Source: Spirosoma telluris (GTDB lineage Bacteria > Bacteroidota > Bacteroidia > Cytophagales > Spirosomataceae). Taken from it: DNA of 64,000 nt. Positions 28,489 to 40,689 of the stretch are shown one piece after another. The DNA lies in NCBI GenBank assembly GCA_003259005.1, contig QLII01000001.1:3054501-3118500 (forward strand). The letters run 5' to 3'. The position numbers and the translations under genes are program-made. The stretch's first letter is position 1. Each line of letters begins with the position of its first letter. The notes beneath the pieces are model-generated. The model saw nothing but the letters and a program-made list of their open reading frames with translations, did not search any database and had not been told where the DNA came from.

Positions 28489-29202
28489 ATGAAAAAGAAC
28501 ATTCTTCTCTTTGTTTTCGCCACACTATTTTCTATCCCCGCTTTGAGCCAAGGCTGGCGTATTGCCCCCACAATGGGGTTTAACGTATCGGCTATCTCTT
28601 ATTCAACGGCTTTTCGTAACAGCTTAAACTCAGGCACCTCTACCATAAGCACTGGCCTGTCGGTCAAATTTCAGGTGGGTGCTTTACTGGATTATGCCTT
28701 TAGTGACCGTTTCAGTATTAGATCTGGCCTGTTGTATACAGGTAAAGGTGGTAGCCTGCGTTCCACTGCATCGCAGTATGGAATTACTCAAACTGCGAAG
28801 GTCAATATTGAGCTTAATTATCTGGAGATTCCCTTATTACTCAATCTTGCGGTTGGAAATGATGGGTTTCGGCTGGTGGGTGGCCCCATTCTGGGCATTA
28901 CCCTAAGTGGAAAAAATGTTATAGCAGCCGGGAATTACATTGGTTATGGATACTTCGGCGGCTATTCAACCAATTTTAAGATTGGTAGTGATGAAAACAG
29001 TAGTCTCATGCCCACCGATCTCAGCGTTAGCCTGGGTGTGGTAAAGGAACTGGAAATAGGCAATCGCCCACTCGAAATTGGTCTGCACGTTCAACCCTCC
29101 TTCTCAAACTGGACTACGATTACAAAAGCTTTACCAGATAGGTACGCTAAGAACCTGCTGGTAGGGTTCCGCATAGCCTACCTCTTCGAATTGCGTCGCT
29201 AA
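28489..29202 (+). CDS. PorT-family outer-membrane beta-barrel protein
   Basis: Predicted outer-membrane barrel of 237 aa with a clear signal peptide (MKKNILLFVFATLFSIPALS) and alternating amphipathic strands typical of the PorT/OMP_b-brl_2 family: VGALLDYAF, IRSGLLYTGKGG, LNYLEIPLLLNL and GFRLVGGPILGI. It ends in an aromatic-rich strand (FRIAYLFELRR). It is the first of four tightly spaced genes for envelope or secreted proteins. The specific function is unknown. Confidence 0.85.
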   Translation: MKKNILLFVFATLFSIPALSQGWRIAPTMGFNVSAISYSTAFRNSLNSGTSTISTGLSVKFQVGALLDYAFSDRFSIRSGLLYTGKGGSLRSTASQYGITQTAKVNIELNYLEIPLLLNLAVGNDGFRLVGGPILGITLSGKNVIAAGNYIGYGYFGGYSTNFKIGSDENSSLMPTDLSVSLGVVKELEIGNRPLEIGLHVQPSFSNWTTITKALPDRYAKNLLVGFRIAYLFELRR

Positions 29203-29256
29203 CAACAAATGCCTACCCTTTTTCAAATCTGGTTCACACCCTACCATTTTACCGAT

Positions 29257-29718
29257 ATGTCTCATTCCAAACTAACTACAGCTACGCTTCCTCATGCCCT
29301 CATGGCTATTCTGATGCTACTGGTTATGGCCTGTGGTGGCAAAGAAACTACCGTTCCGGTTTCCGACAAAGTCAAAAAAGCCTGGACTGCCCAGACTGTG
29401 AAGGAAAACAGCACACTCGTCTATACTAAAGGGGCTACGAGTAATATCCGCAACTACAATGGATTCCGGCTCGACCTAAGCAATCCTCCCGCCGTTTCAA
29501 TCACCGATTATGACGGCCTGACCTTCACTGGACAGTACGAAGTACCCAGTGATACCCGCTTAGTGCTGAAGAATCTGAACCCACAACCAACCGGCACCAA
29601 CGGCACCATTGAGTTCACGATCAACTCCGTCAGCGACAATCAGCTCGACCTGACCCGCGTTACAAGCAGCCCCAAAACAGGTGGCACGACTAATCAGTAC
29701 GCATTGACCAATCTTTAA
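29257..29718 (+). CDS. Putative lipoprotein of unknown function
   Basis: The N-terminus ALMAILMLLVMACGGKE has a lipoprotein signal with a lipobox Cys at about residue 26. The start at MSHSKLTT is chosen over an upstream in-frame Met because it puts the signal sequence in the correct place. The mature ~125 residues look beta-rich and Thr/Ser-rich and match no family I recognise. It follows the barrel gene by 54 bases and precedes the beta-helix gene by 15. Confidence 0.7.
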   Translation: MSHSKLTTATLPHALMAILMLLVMACGGKETTVPVSDKVKKAWTAQTVKENSTLVYTKGATSNIRNYNGFRLDLSNPPAVSITDYDGLTFTGQYEVPSDTRLVLKNLNPQPTGTNGTIEFTINSVSDNQLDLTRVTSSPKTGGTTNQYALTNL

Positions 29719-29733
29719 AACCAGACCAAAATC

Positions 29734-30726
29734 ATGAAAAATGCATTTTACTTTCTTTCGCTGACTTTTCTCTTCAGCATCTCCATAGGTTCCGCTTCGG
29801 CTACTGTATTCCGGGTCAATAACGGTTTGACGGAGAATATACCTAACGGCTTATTCAACCAACTCAAAACAGCGCATGATGACTTCAAAGTCAAAAACGG
29901 GGATACATTGATGGTGGAAGGCTCAGGATCGGCAAAGCCCTATGAAGGCTTTACCTGTACGAAGAGGCTGGTTATTATTGGCCCCGGCTACTTTTTAGGC
30001 GAAAATGCAGGGGTTAATTCTGTTGCAGCCAGTGCATCGGTAAACGGAACCATCACATTCGATAAAGGCTCACAAGGTTCTTATTTAATTGGCATGGAGT
30101 TAACCTATAATCTGTATGTCTATACCAGCAATATTTATTGTATTCGATCCAAAGTCGCCAGCATTTACTTTGCAAACGATGCTGCTAACTGTAAAGTTAC
30201 CTCGTCATATATCAACCGGATTAGTGCCTATCACCCCGGTAATAACATATCTGTTACGAGCTGTATTATACAAAGCGACTATTCAGATATTGCTTATGCA
30301 ACTTATGACAACAATGTTCTGTCCAGTGATGGAGGTTCCGATACGTGGAAATTTTCGTCTGGTACATTCCGTAACAACATTCTGATTGATCGAGATGATA
30401 AAGTAGAAATCAAGTCGCCTAACTTCCAGAATAACTTGGCGCTAAATGCCCAATTTGGCACAGACAATGGTAATCAGGGTAACTATGAGCCTTCTGACCT
30501 ATTTATTGGCGGAACGAGTAGCGATGGCAAATACCAGATCAAAGCCACGTCGAAGTTCATCAAGGCTGGGTATAACGGTACCCAACCAGGCATCTTCGGT
30601 GGATCGGAACCCTATACATTATCGGGGGTACCACCTATTCCAATCATCTACGATCTGAACGTACCGGGCACGGGTTCGGCGGCTTCGGGCCTGAATATCA
30701 ACGTTAAAATTCGAGGAGCAAACTAA
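29734..30726 (+). CDS. Secreted protein with right-handed beta-helix-like repeats
   Basis: 330 aa with a signal peptide (FLSLTFLFSISIGSASA). The middle, from about residue 60 to 230, has short repeating beta strands with N/S turns (YLIGMELTYNLYVYTSN, NISVTSCIIQSDYSDI, GTFRNNILIDRDD), typical of parallel beta-helix proteins such as pectate-lyase-like folds, but no catalytic motif is evident. It ends two bases before the next gene and is surely cotranscribed. Probably a surface or secreted carbohydrate-related protein; function unknown. Confidence 0.75.
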   Translation: MKNAFYFLSLTFLFSISIGSASATVFRVNNGLTENIPNGLFNQLKTAHDDFKVKNGDTLMVEGSGSAKPYEGFTCTKRLVIIGPGYFLGENAGVNSVAASASVNGTITFDKGSQGSYLIGMELTYNLYVYTSNIYCIRSKVASIYFANDAANCKVTSSYINRISAYHPGNNISVTSCIIQSDYSDIAYATYDNNVLSSDGGSDTWKFSSGTFRNNILIDRDDKVEIKSPNFQNNLALNAQFGTDNGNQGNYEPSDLFIGGTSSDGKYQIKATSKFIKAGYNGTQPGIFGGSEPYTLSGVPPIPIIYDLNVPGTGSAASGLNINVKIRGAN

Positions 30727-30728
30727 TC

Positions 30729-32236
30729 ATGAAAACGCTCCTCCTCACCCTATTGCTTGTGAGTTTCGGCATGAACCTCCAGGCACAAATCCGCCAGATC
30801 GAATACGGCTGGGATACCGATAAAGGCCACGGCCTGAACACATTAGTCAACGTTACCAGCACGGGCACAGATGCCGATGTAAACCTAAACGTACCCATGC
30901 AGGGGCTTGCCAATGGTTATCACCTATTGTTTATCCGCACTCGCGATGCTCATAGCTTGTGGAGCCATACCTATCTGCGCCTGGTCAACGTATTGACAGG
31001 ATCAGTACCAGCTAAAATCGTAAAAATAGACTATACCTATACGCAGTCAGGAACGCTGGTTGGCCAATACACCTATAAACTACCTAATCCAGCCACCTCC
31101 GTTCAACTCACGGTTCCGGGCGATATCTCTCAGTTAGTTGCTAACAATACATACACTCTGTCGATTTGGGCTACCGACGAAAACGGGACACGCAGTCAGG
31201 TCTATCAGCAGACGTTTAAATACCGGGCTGTTGATTGTAAAGGCCTAGCCATTACGGTACAGGGGGCCAACGCGATTTGTGTGGGTAGCAACACCGTTCT
31301 CACAGCGGCTGTTTCGGGTGGCAATCCCCCGCATCTATAGTCTGGACGCGGGCTGGTGCCGAAGTCGGTAAAGGTGCCAGCCTAACGGTTAGTCAGGCCG
31401 GGAGTTACGTAGCACAGGCCACCGATGCGCAGGGCTGTGTGGTATCGTCAACCCAGTCGGTCACCGAATCACCGGGGTTGCCGGTTACGGTCACGGGCAA
31501 CAGCACATTCTGTACAGGAACCAGCACGAACCTTACGGCCAATGTATCGGGCGGAACGACTCCTTTTGTTTTCCAATGGAAGCAAGGGACGGCCAATGTT
31601 GGCACTAACAGCAATACCTACGCGGCTACAGCAACGGGCAACTACGCCGTTGAGGTTGCCGACAGTAAGGGGTGCAAAGGTATGTCGACTCCCCTAGCCG
31701 TAACCCAGCGTCCGGCCCCCGCTACACCCACTTTAACAGCGAGTGCATCAGCTATCGTAACCGGTGGGACAGCTACGCTACAAGCCACCATAGGCGCGGG
31801 TTTGTCGGCTCAGTGGTTGCTGAATGATGGGCCTATTGCGGGGGCTACCCAAACGAGTTATACGGCCACACAGGGCGGTAATTATACTATTCGAGTGACG
31901 AATAGCGACGGATGCTCCACAACTTCACCACCCTTGACGATCAATTTGATAACGGCCCTTGAAGAACCGCAGAGCGGAATTGATTTTCAGGTATCAGCTT
32001 CACCGAACCCCAGTTCGGGCATAATGGCGGTTCGTATCGACAGTCAGCGCGGCAAAACGGTAGTTGTCACCCTGTCGGTGCGAGATCTGAGTGGACGGAA
32101 CTTGTACCAGAAACAAATCAGAGTCAACGGGCAGCATACCGAATCACTGGATTTATCTCAGCAACCTACCGGGTTGTACCTGCTGAATGCCACGACGGAT
32201 AGCCAGCAGAGTCATGTACGGTTGATCCGGCAGTAA
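30729..32236 (+). CDS. Secreted protein with Ig-like repeats and T9SS type A sorting domain, frameshifted
   Basis: About 502 aa after repair, with an N-terminal signal peptide (MKTLLLTLLLVSFGMNLQAQ). The first ~170 residues match no domain I recognise; they are followed by two or three Ig-like or SprB-type modules (ITVQGANAICVGSNTVLTA, VTVTGNSTFCTGTSTNLTA). The C-terminus has ASPNPSSGIMAVRI and GLYLLNATTDSQ, the type A T9SS signal. The frame breaks at a CCCCC run near 31330; one extra C restores NPPASIVWTRAGAEVGKG. It closes the four-gene locus, so the beta-helix protein and this one may be displayed together. Confidence 0.87.
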
Positions 32237-32425
32237 AATAGGTGTCTGCACGCGTTGTACCCCAAAAGGGTAGAACCTAATGTTTAGTCAGTGAGGAAAT
32301 TACTTCCCTGTAGATTACAGCTTGTAACTATAGGAGGGTTACTTACAGCTTCTAAAACTAAGCAAGCCCGCAAATTATAAAATATCCTTACCTTGCAGGC
32401 CGTCAGGTTAAACCACTAAACACCT

Positions 32426-32965
32426 ATGAAACGTCTACTGATTATCCTCGGCATTATTGCTGCCGTTGTACTTGTTGGCTTTTTTTCATTACGTAGCTGG
32501 ACTAAATCCAGTAGCCCCGAAGCCATAGCACAGGTTGACCAGAATGGCCTGAAAATAAAAGTAGATTACTGCCAGCCCTACAAGAAAGGACGTAAGATTT
32601 TTGGTGGTCTTGTTCCCTATGGAAAAGTCTGGCGGACAGGTGCCAATGAAGCAACCATCATTGAGTTTGATCAGAATGTAGTCGTAGCCGGGCAACCCCT
32701 GGATAAAGGCGAATATACGCTTTGGACGATTCCGTCGGCAGATGGGTGGATCGCTATTTTCAATAGTGAAACCGGTCAGTGGGGCACCAATTATGACCAG
32801 ACAAAAGACGTACTACGAGTCCCTATAGCCTCGCGAAAACATAGCCCAATGGCCGAGCAGTTTTACATCAGCTTTTCACCTTCGGCAACCGGTACGGATA
32901 TGATTCTGGCCTGGGACCAGACAGAAGCCATTGTACCGGTTCAGAAACGGACTAGTCCTGACTAA
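32426..32965 (+). CDS. DUF2911 domain protein
   Basis: 179 aa with an N-terminal membrane anchor (LLIILGIIAAVVLVGFFSL). The rest is a DUF2911 domain: YCQPYKKGRKIFGGLVPYGK, VWRTGANEATIIEFDQNV and GEYTLWTIPSADGW are the conserved segments. DUF2911 proteins are common in Bacteroidota and have no established function. It is a single gene, convergent with the esterase gene, and followed by a strong terminator. Confidence 0.9.
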   Translation: MKRLLIILGIIAAVVLVGFFSLRSWTKSSSPEAIAQVDQNGLKIKVDYCQPYKKGRKIFGGLVPYGKVWRTGANEATIIEFDQNVVVAGQPLDKGEYTLWTIPSADGWIAIFNSETGQWGTNYDQTKDVLRVPIASRKHSPMAEQFYISFSPSATGTDMILAWDQTEAIVPVQKRTSPD

Positions 32966-32981
32966 TCGAGCATCATTTATT

Positions 32982-33017
32982 AAAAAAGCCGTGTAGCTCC
33001 TATCTACACGGCTTTTT
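32982..33017. terminator. Bidirectional intrinsic terminator
   Basis: AAAAAAGCCGTGTAG and CTACACGGCTTTTT flank a short loop, giving a 14-bp A/T-flanked stem that works in either direction. It lies between the convergent DUF2911 and esterase genes. Confidence 0.92.
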
Positions 33018-33037
33018 CAGTTAAGCCTGGGTAGTTC

Positions 33038-33985
33038 TCAATGATGAAAACTTACCCCAATAAACTTTAACGCGTCGGGCAGGCCACTACGCCAGTATGA
33101 CCACGTATGCGCGCCGTCGCGAGCGCGGTATTCGTGCGGAATTTTTCGCTCCAGCAAGGCAATATGAAGCATCGAATTGCCAACGGTGAGTGCATCATCG
33201 TCGCCACAGTCGAGATACCAGCGTACTTTTGTAAGGTCACTTTCGGGAGCCGATTTTGCCAGCGTAATAGGGCTATTTCGTTTCCAGGTGAGTGTTAGTC
33301 GTTCATCACCTTTGGCTGGACCACTGAATATCGGAGCATACACCGTATTATAACGTTCATCAGGTATGGTGGCGAATGTTTCATCAGTTCGTACGGCAGC
33401 GCTTAGCGCAGCGCAGGCACTAAACAATTCAGGGTGATGCATCGCTAACGTCAGCGATCCAAAGCCGCCCATTGATAGGCCCGCTATGGCTCGATAGGTG
33501 CGTTCAGTTCGCGTTCGGAACATCGAGTCGATGTGCGGAATTAGTTCCTGCACAAACATATCTTCGTAACGAACTTTATTCTGGTAGTCATTGACATAAA
33601 AGGTGGCCCAGGCATTGGGCATGACAATAATCATTGGCGGCAATTCACCCGATTTAATACCTTCGTCGGCAATACGATCGGCCTCGCCAAACTGCACCCA
33701 GCCCGTTTCGTTATCGCCTAAACCATGTAGCAGATAAACAACCGGGTAACGCCGATTTGACACGTAATAGTCGGGAGGCAGGTAAATCGAAAATTTAACG
33801 GCCTGGTTCATCAGCGAACTATTCATGACCATACTCTCTAATAGACGTGCCTGAGGGGCAGCCACTACCGGAACAGGGCCATTACTTTGTGAAGTTGTTA
33901 GTTGGGTACGTCGGCGTGACTGGGCCGGAGCCGTCAGCGTTAGTACGACCAAGCATGCACAAATCAGTAAACTACGTATAGACAT
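33038..33985 (-). CDS. Secreted alpha/beta-hydrolase esterase (esterase D / feruloyl-esterase-like)
   Basis: Exported hydrolase of 315 aa with a signal peptide (LLICACLVVLTLTAPAQS). The nucleophile elbow is AGLSMGGFGS, the acid is likely in LDCGDDDALT and the catalytic His in RDGAHTWSYW. YPVVYLLHGLGDNETGW is the oxyanion-hole region typical of the group. Such enzymes remove acyl or feruloyl groups from plant polysaccharides. It is divergent from the GH2 gene, which suggests a shared role in glycan use, though no shared promoter site is obvious. Confidence 0.87.
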   Translation of the reverse strand: MSIRSLLICACLVVLTLTAPAQSRRRTQLTTSQSNGPVPVVAAPQARLLESMVMNSSLMNQAVKFSIYLPPDYYVSNRRYPVVYLLHGLGDNETGWVQFGEADRIADEGIKSGELPPMIIVMPNAWATFYVNDYQNKVRYEDMFVQELIPHIDSMFRTRTERTYRAIAGLSMGGFGSLTLAMHHPELFSACAALSAAVRTDETFATIPDERYNTVYAPIFSGPAKGDERLTLTWKRNSPITLAKSAPESDLTKVRWYLDCGDDDALTVGNSMLHIALLERKIPHEYRARDGAHTWSYWRSGLPDALKFIGVSFHH

Positions 33986-34126
33986 GGACTTATTAAGCGG
34001 TGAAAGGCGGTTAAATTTATGCGAAATTTACGCTGAATCGGCCATAGGTCATGAATTACCATACCCTTTATCCAGTGACGCACGGCTGAAATAGTCCGAC
34101 TGCGTTATCTATTAAACGTACCCATA

Positions 34127-37397
<3,271 letters not shown>

Positions 37398-37751
37398 TAC
37401 CTACGGACCGAGTGTCAAAAATTTGAGACTAAGTTGATTTTACAACCCCTGATTATCAGCCTAGTACTTATCCAAAATAGAATCTACAGATTCTTCGGAT
37501 TATATGCTATTGATAATCAAAAACTATAGAATCAAAAGGATCGATAGAATCTATTTTGGACAAGCATTAATAGGGCCTATTGTCCCAACAGTAACTATAG
37601 AATCTTTTGAATATATTAGCCTACAGATCTGGTTTTATGAAAAAAGACAGGGATTTTATCAAATTTAGCCGTCAGTATAACGGATGCCGATGTAAAATCC
37701 CCTATTTTCGGGCCTGTACTTAATCCATTAGTTTAATTTCAATCCTTTAGT
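37398..37751. other. Intergenic region with AGATTCT repeat material
   Basis: No coding potential. It contains the inverted repeat at 37461-37577 and another copy of its inner word (ACTATAGAATC) near 37593. Upstream of the regulator gene I found no clear TAnnTTTG box. Confidence 0.6.
37461..37577. repeat. AGATTCT-group inverted repeat with shared outer ends
   Basis: TCCAAAATAG at 37471-37480 and its complement CTATTTTGGA at 37551-37560 form the clearest arm pair. Outside them the left CTAGTACTTA and the complement of the right end (CTATTAATGCTTG) are alike. The same outer sequence flanks the palindrome at 19851-20037. The inside holds GAATCT, ACTATAGAATC and GATCGATAGAATC words. The arms are imperfect and partly decayed. 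Confidence 0.75.
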
Positions 37752-38903
37752 ATGGCCAAACTGATTATCGTGGACGACGAACAGAAAATTCGTGCGGCTC
37801 TACGCGATATTTTAGAATATGAAGGCTACGATGTTGACGAAGCGAAAGACGGTGAAGAAGGGCTGGATATGATTCTAAAGGCAAGTTATGATGTTGCGTT
37901 GTGCGATATCAAGATGCCCAAAATGAACGGCCTTGAAGTGCTGGCAAAAGTTAGCGAAGCCGAAAAAAGTACGCAGGTCGTCATGATTTCGGCCTTTGGC
38001 AATGTTGAAAATGCCGTTGAGGCAACTAAACGCGGAGCCTTTGATTTCATTACCAAACCACCCGATCTCAACCGCCTTCTGATTACCGTTCGCAACGCCA
38101 TTGAGCGTGCCAAGCTGGTTCAGGAAACCAAAACGCTGAAGAAGCGTATCTACAAACTAAACGAAATCGTTGGCGAGTCTGATCCAATTAAGAAAGTTAA
38201 GGATACGATTAATCGGGTAGCGGCTACTGAAGCCAGAGTGCTGGTAACTGGAGCCAATGGCTCTGGGAAAGAGATGGTGGCCAAGCAAATCCACGAGAAA
38301 GGTAGCCGCGCGAACCAGCCACTCGTTGAAGTAAACTGCGCTGCTATTCCTAGCGAACTCATTGAAAGTGAGTTATTCGGCCACGAAAAAGGGTCCTTTA
38401 CAGGCGCTGCTGCCCGCCGGGTAGGCAAGTTTGAACAAGCGGATGGTGGCACGTTGTTTCTCGACGAAATTGGAGATATGAGCTTGTCGGCACAGGCAAA
38501 AGTGTTGCGGGCTTTACAGGAAAACAAGATTACACGCGTTGGGGGCGACAAGGAAATTAAAGTCAACGTGCGCGTAATTGCGGCTACCAACAAAGATCTT
38601 CGCCAGGAAATCGTTAATGGAAACTTCCGCGAAGACTTATTTCACCGCCTGAGCGTCATTATGATCCATGTGCCGCCCTTAGCCGAACGGCGGGTCGACA
38701 TTCCGCTTCTGGCCGATAAGTTTTTACATGACATCGCAACAGAATATGGTGCTCCTGCGAAAGACATTATGCCTGATGCAATGAATTACTTACAATCCCT
38801 TCCCTGGACTGGAAATGTTCGGGAGTTGCGGAACGTTATTGAACGGCTGGTCATTATGTGTGGCGACAATATTACACTGGACGATGTGAAGTCGTATGCG
38901 TAG
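37752..38903 (+). CDS. Sigma-54-type (NtrC-like) response regulator lacking an HTH domain
   Basis: 383 aa: an N-terminal receiver (LIIVDDEQKI, phosphoacceptor in ALCDIKMP, Lys in ITKPPDL), then a sigma-54 interaction AAA+ domain. Walker A is altered to TGANGSGKEM instead of GESGTGKE, Walker B is GGTLFLDEIGDM, and the loop that contacts sigma-54 reads GSFTGA instead of GAFTGA. The protein ends at VRELRNVIERL plus about 20 residues, with no C-terminal Fis-type DNA-binding domain. It may act without binding DNA, or through a partner. Forms like this occur in other Cytophagales, so it is not a truncated gene. Confidence 0.9.
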   Translation: MAKLIIVDDEQKIRAALRDILEYEGYDVDEAKDGEEGLDMILKASYDVALCDIKMPKMNGLEVLAKVSEAEKSTQVVMISAFGNVENAVEATKRGAFDFITKPPDLNRLLITVRNAIERAKLVQETKTLKKRIYKLNEIVGESDPIKKVKDTINRVAATEARVLVTGANGSGKEMVAKQIHEKGSRANQPLVEVNCAAIPSELIESELFGHEKGSFTGAAARRVGKFEQADGGTLFLDEIGDMSLSAQAKVLRALQENKITRVGGDKEIKVNVRVIAATNKDLRQEIVNGNFREDLFHRLSVIMIHVPPLAERRVDIPLLADKFLHDIATEYGAPAKDIMPDAMNYLQSLPWTGNVRELRNVIERLVIMCGDNITLDDVKSYA

Positions 38904-38913
38904 GCAGTCAACG

Positions 38914-38958
38914 AGTCGTCAGTCGATAGGTAACAATATTCACTATCGACTGACGACT
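38914..38958. terminator. 16-bp perfect hairpin at a convergent junction
   Basis: AGTCGTCAGTCGATAG (38914-38929) and its exact complement at 38943-38958 flank a 13-base loop, followed by TTTTAATT. The arm is again a tandem of GTCAACGA, GTCGTCA and GTCGATAG words. It ends at the stop codon of the LuxE-like gene and probably ends transcription from both sides. Confidence 0.82.
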
Positions 38959-38959
38959 T

Positions 38960-40105
38960 TTAATTGACGACTAAAAGATTACAGCCTCTAACGTCCGAAT
39001 TATCGAACCGGCCAATAACTCGAAAGTCTCCGTCTATGTCAACGTATTGCCCTAGATCCTGAGTTTCGATGAATGAACAGGAGTCCAGATTGGCTAAATC
39101 GACAACATTCATCCCTCCGGTCTGACGTACTCCTCTGCGTGCATCCGTTTCTGGATACAGCGAAAAGGGGTCATTAATGTCGCGAAGAAAAATACGAAGG
39201 GTTGAGCTTGGTCTGAAGACGCCATTTCCCATCGAATAAGCCTGCGACAGTAGTTCGGTCATTCCGTATTCAGAATGAATGGTTTGAACACCCAATCGTT
39301 CTGTAAGGATTTCATGTACTTCTTCGCGAAGCAATTCTTTTCGGCGACCTTTCATCCCGCCCGTTTCCATAACGATGAGATCCGGCAGCTCTCCCAGGAA
39401 AGATAAATCCGGCTCCGAATCGATCCAGTCCAGCAAACCAAATGTCACCCCAATGAGCAAAATCTTTTTCTGATCGGGCTGGCGAGCGAGTTGACGTAAA
39501 CGATCTGTTAGCGCAGTATGGTTGTGGAGAAAAAAACCTGATGTAGATTCGTCGGTCTCATTTGCCTGCGCGTATTTGCTCCCAGAGTGGGTGTTCCTGG
39601 CCATAAATTGCTGAACCATATACACCAGCGAGGAGTTATTTCGTTCAAGATAAGACGGTAGCAGAGCCAGAATATGAAAATTGCAGAGTGGGCCGTAAGT
39701 CTGCTCAAAAATTTGGGTACTGATAGCGCCATAAAGGGCTAAATCCGGCACCAAATGGCGGCTGGTCTGATCGCCCGTTGTGCCACTACTGGCAAAGGTG
39801 AGCGTCTTGTCGTTGCTGGCTGAATGATTCATGTCGATGCCAGTTAAAACGGTATGGGTTTTAAAAAAGCCAATCGGCATAAACGGTACCTGACGTAGGT
39901 TTGTAATGTCGTCGGTCTGGCAGTTGAGGTGCTGTAAATAGGTAGCGTACACAGGGTTATGAAGTGCCTGATACCGAAAAACAGCCAGTGCCAGCGATTC
40001 GAAAGCAGTGCGGTTCGGCAATGCTGAACTAAGCTCCAGAATCTGTTGCCGGAGTGAGTGCCGAAGCGGAGCCGCTGCGGTTGAAAGTGTTAGTGAAAAA
40101 GACAA
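38960..40105 (-). CDS. LuxE-like acyl-protein synthetase / acyltransferase
   Basis: 381 aa, related to LuxE and the PaaK/adenylate-forming family. FMPIGFFKTHTV and the P-loop-like FASSGTTGDQTSRH are typical; later METGGMKGRRKEL and IHSEYGMTELLSQAY correspond to the adenylation motifs that activate a carboxylic acid as acyl-AMP. LuxE proper supplies fatty acids to luciferase; no luxCDAB genes are nearby, so here it probably activates an acid in lipid, pigment or flexirubin-type synthesis (open). The start is uncertain: it overlaps the predicted promoter region of the divergent lipoprotein. Confidence 0.82.
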   Translation of the reverse strand: MSFSLTLSTAAAPLRHSLRQQILELSSALPNRTAFESLALAVFRYQALHNPVYATYLQHLNCQTDDITNLRQVPFMPIGFFKTHTVLTGIDMNHSASNDKTLTFASSGTTGDQTSRHLVPDLALYGAISTQIFEQTYGPLCNFHILALLPSYLERNNSSLVYMVQQFMARNTHSGSKYAQANETDESTSGFFLHNHTALTDRLRQLARQPDQKKILLIGVTFGLLDWIDSEPDLSFLGELPDLIVMETGGMKGRRKELLREEVHEILTERLGVQTIHSEYGMTELLSQAYSMGNGVFRPSSTLRIFLRDINDPFSLYPETDARRGVRQTGGMNVVDLANLDSCSFIETQDLGQYVDIDGDFRVIGRFDNSDVRGCNLLVVN

Positions 40106-40143
40106 AATAACAAAAGCGTTTATTGCACAACGAGTACAACAGT

Positions 40144-40689
40144 ATGCGACGGCAACAAATTCAAACGTATTTATTCGTGTTCGGCATAGTCCTAACCGTA
40201 TCGGCCTGTTTTACCGAACCAAATTACTCAAACACCCCCGCCATTGACTTTAAAGGGCTGTTTAAATACCAAATTGCAGCGGGTGGTGGAGTTGGTCAGG
40301 CTAAGCGGGATTCGATTGTGATTACCATCGGCTTCAAAGATGGCGACGGTAACCTCGGCGTCGATAATCCCACAGAAGCTACGATTGCCAGTTACTCGGC
40401 TAACGGCGGCTGGGGCAACTATGAAATTAAAACGTTTCGACTCATCAATAATAAATATGTTGAATCGAATCTATTGAATAATAGTACCTTGTTTTTCCCT
40501 GAGCTTACGAAAGGCAAACCCAAGGGGGCGATTGAGGGTACATTAGATTTTAATCAGACGTTTACATACGGTAAAGTCAATTATTTTTCTCCGACCAAGT
40601 TTCAGATTCGAATCCGGGATCGCGATTTAAATGCCAGCAATGTTATCGAAACCGATACGATAACCCTGCCGTATCTAACTCCCAACTGA
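40144..40689 (+). CDS. Putative lipoprotein, function unknown
   Basis: 181 aa from the chosen ATG. The N-terminus QTYLFVFGIVLTVSACF carries a lipobox with Cys at about residue 22. The remainder is rich in beta-type sequence, with TIGFKDGDGNLGVD and FQIRIRDRDLNASN resembling calcium-binding-like loops found in Bacteroidota lipoproteins. It ends one base before the converging kinase gene's stop. The upstream TTG start is rejected because it would lengthen the signal peptide without need. Confidence 0.75.
   Translation: MRRQQIQTYLFVFGIVLTVSACFTEPNYSNTPAIDFKGLFKYQIAAGGGVGQAKRDSIVITIGFKDGDGNLGVDNPTEATIASYSANGGWGNYEIKTFRLINNKYVESNLLNNSTLFFPELTKGKPKGAIEGTLDFNQTFTYGKVNYFSPTKFQIRIRDRDLNASNVIETDTITLPYLTPN

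Noticed and set aside
30116..30385. Extra reading frames inside the beta-helix and neighbouring genes
   Set aside because: They overlap conserved coding sequence in other frames, with unnatural residue composition and no start signals.
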